From positions 1-45,848 of the forward strand of contig CAYUIQ010000038.1 in NCBI GenBank assembly GCA_964444795.1: a stretch of 45,848 bases of DNA, in the 5' to 3' direction. The notes beneath the pieces were generated by a model that was not told where the DNA came from, did not search any database, and saw nothing but the letters and a program-made list of their open reading frames with translations. Position numbers and translations under genes: made by a program. The stretch is from JABMRP01 sp964444795 (GTDB lineage: Bacteria; Planctomycetota; Planctomycetia; Pirellulales; Thermoguttaceae). Positions 26,595 through 33,635 of this stretch are shown in pieces. How positions within the stretch are numbered: position 1 is the stretch's first letter; each line of letters begins with the position of its first letter.

Positions 26595-27780
26595 CGGTGG
26601 CCCTTTCGTCGGCGGATGAGCACAGTCCGGCCATGACAGTGTCTTCAAACTGCCGCGCCTTCTCGGCCCAGCTCTCACCGGCAAGTCGCTGTCGGGCCAG
26701 CGCCTGGTCCGGGGGGAGCCCTTCGGCTAGCCGTCGGCGGACGGCCTGGGAAAACTCCTCCGGCGTACGCGTCAGGTCCAGGGCATCGGCCCAGAAGCGG
26801 TTGGCCGGCAGATCGCGGACCACCGCCGGCTTGTCCGTGGCCAGATACTCTTTGAGCTTCACCGGTTGCGATTCCTGAAGTCCCGGCCCGTCGAGGTAAG
26901 GCATCACCAGCACCGATGCCTCGGCGGCCAAATGGGGCAACTCCTCGTAGTCGACCCGCGGTACCCATGCCACCCGCGGTATGGTGAAAAGTGTCGGGTC
27001 CGGATCGGTTCGCGGGCCGACCAGTACGATCGTGCCCTCATCCATGTCGGCGGCCAACCGACGAACGAAGTCCAGGTCCATCTGCCAGTCGATCAGGCCC
27101 CAGAACATGACCAGCGGCCGCTGGAGTCCTTCCAGTTGCGGCGCGCCCGAGCCCGCTGCTACACAGCGCCAGTGATCCAGGTCGGCTCCGTGGGTTAAGA
27201 GCAAGGAAGATCGGCCGCGCCGGGCGATGCCGTCCTGAAGCTTTTCACTGGCGGCGATCAGCACATCGGCCCGGCGAATCAGCACGTCTTCCATCTCCCG
27301 AATCGCCCGATTCTCCAATCCAGGCCACTTGCTGAAGTCGTCGACACAGTAGTACACCCACCGGGCCACGGGCAGATGGTCGATCAGGTCGGCAACCAAT
27401 GGCACCGTGGTCACGGCCACCGGAGGCACGGGAAACGATCTGGCCACCGGGGCTACCTGCCGTCGCAAGAGCACGCGATTCAACCAGCGCTGATAACGCC
27501 GGCGAGACCAGGGCCACATCCGCGGATTGAGCACGCGCGGATTGGCGCCGGCGGCGCGGGCTTCCTTGTTGGGCACCATCCAGGAGCGGAGCTTCTCCAG
27601 ACCCCGAACCATCGTCACCCGATCCAACGCCGGGCGGCGCATCCCGATCGTATTGACCCAGGCTACTTGGTACTTGGGCAGGAGTCGGCCAACGAGGTGC
27701 TGGCAACTGGACGGGTGCCGTCCCCAGTCGTCGGAGAAGACCAGCAAAGCCGGCCGGTTGTGGTCGTGCGGCTCAGGCAA
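26584..27780 (-). CDS. Glycosyltransferase, GT-B fold
   Basis: The product has 398 residues. LVFSDDWGRHPSSCQHLVGR at the N-terminus, WVYYCVDDFSKWPG near residue 143, and ADVLIAASEKL are typical of TuaH-like glycosyltransferases found in exosortase-type polysaccharide loci. The donor domain is less canonical: MPYLDGPGLQESQPVKLKEY replaces the usual E-x7-E motif. TTG 27780 is the start: AGGAG lies six bases upstream and the stop of the previous gene (TGA at 27773-27775) overlaps it by eight bases. The next gene is entered by an 11-base overlap. Confidence 0.83.
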   Translation of the reverse strand: MPEPHDHNRPALLVFSDDWGRHPSSCQHLVGRLLPKYQVAWVNTIGMRRPALDRVTMVRGLEKLRSWMVPNKEARAAGANPRVLNPRMWPWSRRRYQRWLNRVLLRRQVAPVARSFPVPPVAVTTVPLVADLIDHLPVARWVYYCVDDFSKWPGLENRAIREMEDVLIRRADVLIAASEKLQDGIARRGRSSLLLTHGADLDHWRCVAAGSGAPQLEGLQRPLVMFWGLIDWQMDLDFVRRLAADMDEGTIVLVGPRTDPDPTLFTIPRVAWVPRVDYEELPHLAAEASVLVMPYLDGPGLQESQPVKLKEYLATDKPAVVRDLPANRFWADALDLTRTPEEFSQAVRRRLAEGLPPDQALARQRLAGESWAEKARQFEDTVMAGLCSSADERATDDE

Positions 27781-28900
27781 GGAGCATCTCCTGGTAGGCC
27801 GTTGCGTAGGCCGACTGCATTTGCGATTCGGAAAAGAGTTCGCCGGCCCGATCGCACCCTCGGCTGCCCATTTGGTGCCGAAGTTCGGCCTTGTCGGCCA
27901 ATCGCAGCATGGCCTGGGCTAGTGCCTCGTCATCTCCCGCCGGTGCCAACAGCCCTGTCTGGCCGTCGACAACCATCTCCGCCACGCCGCCGACGTCAGT
28001 CGATACGACCGGCAAGCGGGCGGCCATGGCTTCGATCAGCGTGACGGGGATCCCTTCGCTGATACTGGTTAAGAGGAACATGTCGGACACCTGAAGCAGC
28101 CGGGCAACGTCGCAGCGAAGTCCCAGCAGTCGGACGTGCGGTCTCACATCTTGCGCATCGATCTCCGCCTCGATCTTCTCCCGCTCGGACCCTTCGCCGA
28201 CCAACACCAGCGTGGCGTCGTTTCGCTCGGCGGCCACGCGGCCGATGGTGCGGATCGCCGTGGCGTGGTCTTTGAGGCGGTCGAGACGGCCCACCTGGAG
28301 GATGACCAACTCGTCGGGGCCGACGCCCATTTCTCTTCGCACCGCGGCCCGATCTTCCGGGCGACCATCGAAGGCCGAGAGGTCGATCCCGTTGTAGACG
28401 ACTTCCACGCGCCGCGGTGAAAACCCTTCGTTTTCGACCAGTGCCCGACGCACGGCTTCACCCACACCCACCACGCGGTCACGTCGGCGGAGCATCAGGC
28501 GGTTGAACAGCACATGCCGGCGGCGGCGGACATCGGGAAAATGACGGCCATGTTCGGTAAACAAGATCGGCGGCCCGCGGCGCAGTCCCCGGGCAAGCGC
28601 CGAATAGAAAAAGGGCGTGTATTGATGGGCGTGGATCAGATCGACCTGTTCGCGGCGCCAGAACTGAGCCAATCGCCGCGCGCAACGCCGGTCGAGTCCG
28701 GGACGCCGACCGATCACTTCGACGGTAAAGCCGTCGTCGCGCAATGCCTGGCCCAGTGTTCCCAACTCGTCGAGACAGGCCGCCACGAACCGGTAGCGAC
28801 CATCGAGCCGGCGTGCCAGCCGGTCGGCAAGCACTTCGGCCCCACCCACGACCAGGCTATGAAGCACTTGGCAAATTGTCGGCCGGTGAGTCCTCACCAC
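27773..28900 (-). CDS. GT4-family glycosyltransferase
   Basis: A GT-B enzyme of about 375 residues. The N-terminus has CQVLHSLVVGGAEVLADRLA; the acceptor side shows DLIHAHQYTPFFYSA; the donor side shows VEVVYNGIDLSAF, ILQVGRLDRLKDH and the E-x7-E motif in SEGIPVTLIEAM. There is no ATG near the family start. I place it at GTG 28900, five bases after the GT39 stop; a second GTG directly follows. The frame extends upstream through the GT39 gene, but that part does not resemble a glycosyltransferase. It shares an eight-base overlap with the next gene. Confidence 0.88.
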   Translation of the reverse strand: MVRTHRPTICQVLHSLVVGGAEVLADRLARRLDGRYRFVAACLDELGTLGQALRDDGFTVEVIGRRPGLDRRCARRLAQFWRREQVDLIHAHQYTPFFYSALARGLRRGPPILFTEHGRHFPDVRRRRHVLFNRLMLRRRDRVVGVGEAVRRALVENEGFSPRRVEVVYNGIDLSAFDGRPEDRAAVRREMGVGPDELVILQVGRLDRLKDHATAIRTIGRVAAERNDATLVLVGEGSEREKIEAEIDAQDVRPHVRLLGLRCDVARLLQVSDMFLLTSISEGIPVTLIEAMAARLPVVSTDVGGVAEMVVDGQTGLLAPAGDDEALAQAMLRLADKAELRHQMGSRGCDRAGELFSESQMQSAYATAYQEMLLA

Positions 28901-28905
28901 GGTTC

Positions 28906-30288
28906 TTACCCGAGTTGTTGCGTATCGATTACGAATTGCCAAACCCAACTCGCGGCCAACACGCCGCACAGTGCCGCGGCCAGGCGAAACGCCCGGGTGT
29001 TGCGATGCCGCCAAATGTCTCCGGCGTGGATTAGTGCGGCGGCCGAGAAGATCAGCATCAGCGGCACCAGGGGGAGATGGTAACGGGAATGGGCAAATAC
29101 CAGCGTGTGCAGTCCGCACGTGTAGGCGACGACCGCCAGGAGCAGGCCGAAGACGCGCCAGTCGTCCGGACGCCGCATCACCGCGCCGAAGATTCCCAAA
29201 ACCATCACCGCGGCGTAACTGCCGGTAATGGCCGCCGCCGCCACGAGGATCACCGGAGTGGGGAGGTTGCCGAACCATCCCTGGCGCATCCCGGCCACCA
29301 GCGAGCGGTCCAACTGCCAGAAATTGAAGAACTTGATCGCGTCGCGCCGGACGGTCAGCCCGGGATTCTCGCGGACGTAGTTCAGCCCGTAACGCAGTGC
29401 CGCCTTGTCGCGCTGGCCGAGGGTGCGCAACGGGCGCTGCGGCTCACTGGCCAGAAGCACGGCCCCCCAGGCGCGATCGCCCGACTGAGTGATGGCATCC
29501 CAAGCGCGATACAGCGGCGTGTACTCGTAGTTGCCCATCATGAAATTCTGCCCACCCATCGTGTCGATCACCACGGGTACTTCCTCCAGCCGGCTACAGC
29601 GAATCGACCAGGGGGCGATTACCGCGGCGAACGCGCCGATCAACAGAGCCGCTCCGGCCAGTCGCCGTGGGAAGCTGATCTGCCCGAACGCGAGGATGTA
29701 AACGGCCAGCAGCGGCGGCGAAAGCCAGAGGACGCTGCGGGTCGATGCTCCCAGTCCGATCAACAGACCGGCCAGCGCCAGATAGCCGATCGACCGGCGG
29801 CGGAAGAACCACACGACGGCCAGACAGATGCCCACCAGCCAAAAGGTAAACAGCGTTTCGGTCAGCAGCAGGTTGTTATGCCCCAACATCGACGGATAGA
29901 AGCAGAACAACCCGGCCGTCCAAAGCCCGGTACGCCGGTCGTAGACTTCCACGGCCAGCAGATACACCAGGGCGACGGTCGCCAAGCTAATCAGCGTCTG
30001 AATCGCGCGGACCGCTTGGTAGTTTTCCATTCCGAACACCGCATACACGCCCGCCACGATCGCCGGATAAAGGGGCGGGCGAAGCGAAGTGGCATGCTGG
30101 CCGTCGAGGGTGTAACCCCGCCCTTCGAGAAGATTGACCGCTAGGGCGTTGTAGTCGCCTTCGTCGAAGATGCGCAGCGGTTCACCGCTAAACCAGGCCA
30201 AGAGCAGCAGCCGCGCGATCAGCCCGGCCAGCAGGATCCAGACCAGCGGATGAACTCGCCCGGCAGAGAGTCCTGACTTCTCTTCCAT
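28906..30288 (-). CDS. GT39-type membrane glycosyltransferase (ArnT/PMT-like)
   Basis: The product has 460 residues and many membrane segments: about residues 12-32, 78-98, 105-125, 130-180 (two), 186-215, 225-245 and four more in the last 140. The first periplasmic loop carries an Asp-Glu pair in FDEGDYNALAVNLLEGRGY, the catalytic acidic motif of GT-C enzymes; HSRYHLPLVPLML is the C-terminal family motif. These enzymes take sugar from a polyprenyl phosphate at the outer face of the inner membrane. This fits the UbiA and YqeG neighbours upstream, which may make such a lipid-linked sugar. ATG 30288 has GGGAG five bases upstream, and it shares one base with the UbiA stop. Confidence 0.9.
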   Translation of the reverse strand: MEEKSGLSAGRVHPLVWILLAGLIARLLLLAWFSGEPLRIFDEGDYNALAVNLLEGRGYTLDGQHATSLRPPLYPAIVAGVYAVFGMENYQAVRAIQTLISLATVALVYLLAVEVYDRRTGLWTAGLFCFYPSMLGHNNLLLTETLFTFWLVGICLAVVWFFRRRSIGYLALAGLLIGLGASTRSVLWLSPPLLAVYILAFGQISFPRRLAGAALLIGAFAAVIAPWSIRCSRLEEVPVVIDTMGGQNFMMGNYEYTPLYRAWDAITQSGDRAWGAVLLASEPQRPLRTLGQRDKAALRYGLNYVRENPGLTVRRDAIKFFNFWQLDRSLVAGMRQGWFGNLPTPVILVAAAAITGSYAAVMVLGIFGAVMRRPDDWRVFGLLLAVVAYTCGLHTLVFAHSRYHLPLVPLMLIFSAAALIHAGDIWRHRNTRAFRLAAALCGVLAASWVWQFVIDTQQLG

Positions 30289-31274
30289 CAGAACTCCCAC
30301 AGCGCGGGGGCTTCGGAGGGTGGCACGTTGAACCACTCGTACATCACCGGCACGTGGATAAACATCAGACCGAGAAACACCGCGACGCACAACAGCAGAT
30401 AGACCATCAGTCCCCGCTCGCGATAGAGACGCTCGGGGCTCTGCGCCGGACTGTCCGGCTTCAGGGTCACGTGCATGTAGTAGCTGAAGACCCCGGCGAT
30501 CAGCGGGATGCTCAGAATCAGTTCCAGATGATAACGAATGATAAACACACCCAAGAACAAGGCCGAGGCCGTGGCGTAGAAGAACATACTCACCAGCAGC
30601 CGTCCCTCGTCGTAGTAGCGGAACGAACTTCGGTAGGCGCCGGCCGTCGCGTCAACGCCGATTGAACGATACTCGGCAAATCGCTTCGAGGCCATGAAAA
30701 ACGCGCCGATCATCCAATAGGAGATCAACAGCGAGACGGGCGGCACTTCCGCCTGGCTCACGGCGAACCAACCCAGCAGCAGCCGCAGGGGGTTGTTCAG
30801 CGATTCGGAGAGCACGTCGAGATAGGGCAATTCCTTCGTGCGCACCGGCCGCACGTTGTACAACACGCCCATCACCAGAAGCGTCACCGCCGAGAGCAGG
30901 AACATCCGCCCCAGCGTCATTGCGATGAGCATCCCGATGATACCCAGCACGATCCACTCAGTGTATGCCCACCTCAGATCGACCCGGCCGGCGGGGATCG
31001 GGCGGTTGCATTTGGTCGGGTGATTGCGATCGGTCGGCGCGTCGAGGATCTCGTTGATTACGTAGTTGCTCGACGCGATCAGACACGTGGCCACGACGGC
31101 CCACGCAATGCGCCCCATCGCGGCGATTCCCAACACGTCGGGGTGGTAGAAGAAAGCCAGTACGACGCCCAGCGCCATGAAGACGTTCTTGAACCAGTGA
31201 TCCGGCCGCGCGATCGCCACGTACGGCGAGAGCCGCTGGAGCAACGTCGGCGGAGAGGACGGTTCGGAATTCAT
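30288..31274 (-). CDS. UbiA-family prenyltransferase, phosphoribosyl-lipid synthase-like
   Basis: A 328-residue membrane protein with about nine helices. The first aspartate-rich site is NEILDAPTDRNHPTKCNRPI, and the second is PYLDVLSESLNNPLRL. The first site with DRxHPTKxxRPIxxG is close to decaprenyl-phosphate phosphoribosyltransferase (mycobacterial Rv3806c), which joins a polyprenyl phosphate to phosphoribosyl pyrophosphate, rather than to menaquinone or haem-O synthases. It would provide a lipid-linked pentose for the GT39 enzyme downstream. The start ATG 31274 overlaps the YqeG stop as ATGA; ATG 31286 would add four residues. The ribose assignment is inferred from motif style only. Confidence 0.85.
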   Translation of the reverse strand: MNSEPSSPPTLLQRLSPYVAIARPDHWFKNVFMALGVVLAFFYHPDVLGIAAMGRIAWAVVATCLIASSNYVINEILDAPTDRNHPTKCNRPIPAGRVDLRWAYTEWIVLGIIGMLIAMTLGRMFLLSAVTLLVMGVLYNVRPVRTKELPYLDVLSESLNNPLRLLLGWFAVSQAEVPPVSLLISYWMIGAFFMASKRFAEYRSIGVDATAGAYRSSFRYYDEGRLLVSMFFYATASALFLGVFIIRYHLELILSIPLIAGVFSYYMHVTLKPDSPAQSPERLYRERGLMVYLLLCVAVFLGLMFIHVPVMYEWFNVPPSEAPALWEF

Positions 31275-31765
31275 ATCTTCATCCATCGCAGAAAGAGTCG
31301 CTCCAGGGGCCGTTTGAGTCGCGTGAACCAGGGCTCCTCCTCGGGATGGATCGGCCGGACCAGGATGCTGGTCATGCCCGCAAACCGGCCGGCCATCACG
31401 TCGGCAAACAGTTGATCGCCGACCATGGCCATCCGCCGCCGATCGACCCCCAGGCTCCGCGCGGCCTTCCGGCATCCAAAGGGAAACGGCTTCAGCGCCT
31501 TGGCCACGAAGGGCAGGTCGAGCTTCTCGGCAAACCGCCCGATCCGCGGCCCCCGGCCGTTGGAGACCAGGCACAGGGCAATGCCCGCTTCCAGCAGCGC
31601 ATCGAGCCACGCCCGCACCTCGGCCGACACGTCCGTATCGCCGTATCGCTTCAACGTGCAATCGACGTCCAACAGCAGCGCATCGAGCCCCATGGCGCGC
31701 AACCGGGCGACGTCCAATTCCAGGACACTTTCGATTCGCAGATGGGGAGCGATTAGACGGAGCAT
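31271..31765 (-). CDS. YqeG-type HAD phosphatase
   Basis: The product has 164 residues. The HAD motifs run in order: LLLDVDCTLKRY (DxDxT, with Cys where Asn is usual), LCLVSNGRG, KALKPFPFGCRKA and MVGDQLFADVMAG. The cap-less design and final ILVRPIHPEEEPW are those of YqeG-family phosphatases; some act on phosphatidylglycerophosphate. Placed next to a UbiA homologue that would make a 5-phosphoribosyl lipid, its job may be to remove that phosphate, as in decaprenylphosphoryl-arabinose synthesis; this is inference. It overlaps the UbiA gene by four bases. The ribosome site before ATG 31765 is weak. Confidence 0.86.
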   Translation of the reverse strand: MLRLIAPHLRIESVLELDVARLRAMGLDALLLDVDCTLKRYGDTDVSAEVRAWLDALLEAGIALCLVSNGRGPRIGRFAEKLDLPFVAKALKPFPFGCRKAARSLGVDRRRMAMVGDQLFADVMAGRFAGMTSILVRPIHPEEEPWFTRLKRPLERLFLRWMKI

Positions 31766-31820
31766 ATTTTCTGTAGCAAGGTTTGATTCTCAGGGGCGGC
31801 CACCGGATAACGCGACGCCT

Positions 31821-32477
31821 TCACGTGGAAATCCCGTACAGGTTCTTGAACCAGGCGACAAAGGCGTTGGCGACCTGGCTGTCGTGCTCGAAGTACTTCG
31901 CGCAGATCGCCGTACCGTAGGGCATCCCGGGCTTCTCCTGCCAGGCAAGCCAGCCGTGGATTATCGCCTTGATCCGGTCGGGCTGACTGAATTGTGCGCC
32001 CAGTACACGGGCCTGATCGGCGGCCGATTCGGCGTGGCCGATCAGGGGATCGTCTTCCCGGATGAGCGATTGCAGGAACGTCTCCAATTTCCCGTCTTGT
32101 TGGTTGTCGGGCATCAACCAGACGCCGACGTTCGCGTTATAGGTGGGAGAGGTACCGACGAATCCTCCCGCCGGCGGATGACCGGGCGCGTCGAGGTCCA
32201 CCGCGCGAAGCCGACCACGAACCGCCTGCCAGCGGTTGACCAGCGAGAAATCCGCGTCGAGCACGAATCCGATCGCTTTTCCACCGCTAAGCCGAATTCC
32301 CGTTTCCATTGCCTCCAGCAACTTCTCCACGCTCCCGCTTGGGCGCACTTTCGGAAATGCGGCGGGCCAGGGCTTCGTGTCATAGTCGACGCCGTGGCGG
32401 ATGAGGAGGTGTACGATCGAGTGCTGATCGTCGTCGCCCTCGACGTGCAGTGCCGACCGCTGGATTCCACCGGGCAT
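31821..32477 (-). CDS. TOPRIM-like protein, DUF3226 type
   Basis: A 218-residue protein with a TOPRIM-like core: LHVEGDDDQHS carries Glu13, and AIGFVLDADFSL carries the Asp74-x-Asp76 pair. Glutamate and the two aspartates would bind Mg ions, as in OLD-family nucleases and related DUF4435/DUF3226 proteins. The middle contains a WLMPDNQQDGKLETFL segment common in these proteins, and WLAWQEKPGMPYGTAI closes the domain. It has no ATPase domain of its own. It is co-transcribed with the ATPase upstream (TGATG overlap, GGAGG seven bases before ATG 32477), so the two probably form one complex. It may act as a nuclease. No paired HNH or transposase is nearby. Confidence 0.8.
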   Translation of the reverse strand: MPGGIQRSALHVEGDDDQHSIVHLLIRHGVDYDTKPWPAAFPKVRPSGSVEKLLEAMETGIRLSGGKAIGFVLDADFSLVNRWQAVRGRLRAVDLDAPGHPPAGGFVGTSPTYNANVGVWLMPDNQQDGKLETFLQSLIREDDPLIGHAESAADQARVLGAQFSQPDRIKAIIHGWLAWQEKPGMPYGTAICAKYFEHDSQVANAFVAWFKNLYGIST

Positions 32478-33532
32478 CAACGGACCTCCATGCCCTGGTC
32501 CACGGCGAGCACAATCTGCCGGGCATCCAGCGCCACGGCCTCTTCCAGGTCGGCATCGATCTTCTGAAGCGACACTTCCGATTGAAGTTCCGGGTAGCTC
32601 TCGCAGAGCCACGCCAACCCGCGCACGCAGTCGAGGCTGTGCGTCGTGGCGAATACCTGCACGCCTGCCCGCACGGCCGTTTCCACGACAAGCCTCCACA
32701 TGTCTCCAAGGATGGAGTAGTGCAAGCCCGTGTCGATTTCGTCGACCAGGAGCACGCCGCCTTCGGCACGCACCATCGACAGTGCGAGGGAAAGAAGCCG
32801 ATGCATGCCTTCCCCATAGCTACCCAGCGGATTTCGGCGCCGTCTGCCTTTCATCGCCGCAACGATCCCGCCGAGTCCGCCGTTACGGCCGATCGACTCG
32901 TCGCTGAGGAAAACGATATTCGAGAGATCCGGCTCAAGAATTCTCATCGCATCAATGACGTCGGACTCCCGGCCGTCCAAGATGACCTGATCCCAGGTTT
33001 CTCGCATCCAGCGAGATTGGGCCAGGTGGGTGGTGAGGAATTGGACAGGCGAGACGTCATCTTGTTCTCGTGCGAATGCTCGGCCAAGCTCACGAACGAG
33101 ATTGACATCCATTACGCCTTCATCCGTGACGGGTATATCGAGCGTGCGTTCCCTTGTCAGACTGTCAAACCACTCGACTATGACGCTCGAGTTGCGGACG
33201 CCAATGGCCAAGGTCCCGAAATCGCCATCGGTTCTTAGATAGAGTTGCGCTCCCCGTCCAAACTCGTGGCCATGAAAGAAATGTGATACGGTCGCTTGCG
33301 GCGGGCCCGCGGTCCGATCGTCCGTCGGACCGGTAATGATCACCTCCCCACGCTGCTTGGCCGTCCACTCGATAACCGTGGGATTCCCCCCGGCGGCTAG
33401 CAAATGCACCGCTTCCAGTACCGAGGTCTTGCCGCAGTTGTTCCTGCCAACCAGCAGATTGACCCGGGAAAGGCCATTCAGGCGGTAGTTCGGGAAGCGG
33501 CGGTAGTTTTCAAGTTCTAGGGACGTCAGCAT
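32477..33532 (-). CDS. AAA/ABC-type ATPase of the OLD/PARIS-like kind
   Basis: The product has 351 residues. The Walker A loop GRNNCGKTS is at residues 29-37, following LENYRRFPNYRL. An ABC-signature-like SYGEGMHRL follows near residue 239. Walker B is GVLLVDEIDTGLHYS, and the switch histidine lies in FATTHSLDC. Between Walker A and the signature is a variable region of about 190 residues. This layout matches RecF/OLD-type ATPases that sense DNA or phage proteins. It overlaps the TOPRIM-like gene as TGATG, so the pair resembles split OLD-type systems such as PARIS (AriA plus AriB). GAGGAGG eight bases before ATG 33532 is the ribosome site and may be masked by a hairpin. Confidence 0.85.
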   Translation of the reverse strand: MLTSLELENYRRFPNYRLNGLSRVNLLVGRNNCGKTSVLEAVHLLAAGGNPTVIEWTAKQRGEVIITGPTDDRTAGPPQATVSHFFHGHEFGRGAQLYLRTDGDFGTLAIGVRNSSVIVEWFDSLTRERTLDIPVTDEGVMDVNLVRELGRAFAREQDDVSPVQFLTTHLAQSRWMRETWDQVILDGRESDVIDAMRILEPDLSNIVFLSDESIGRNGGLGGIVAAMKGRRRRNPLGSYGEGMHRLLSLALSMVRAEGGVLLVDEIDTGLHYSILGDMWRLVVETAVRAGVQVFATTHSLDCVRGLAWLCESYPELQSEVSLQKIDADLEEAVALDARQIVLAVDQGMEVR

Positions 33533-33539
33533 GATCCTG

Positions 33540-33559
33540 TCCTCCTCGTTGGCGGAGGA
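33540..33559 (-). promoter_or_regulatory. Hairpin that could mask the ATPase ribosome site
   Basis: On the minus strand TCCTCC (33559-33554) can pair with GGAGGA (33545-33540) across an 8-base loop. The second arm is part of the GAGGAGG ribosome site of the AAA ATPase gene, so the fold would block translation until it is opened. The stem is short (6 bp, GC-rich). This is a sequence-based guess only. Confidence 0.4.
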
Positions 33560-33635
33560 TGACGTTCAACTCGCTCGTGCAAGGGGAAGTCTTTAGTTTA
33601 CGATATCGGCCTCAAAGGAAGTAGCCGTCACACAT

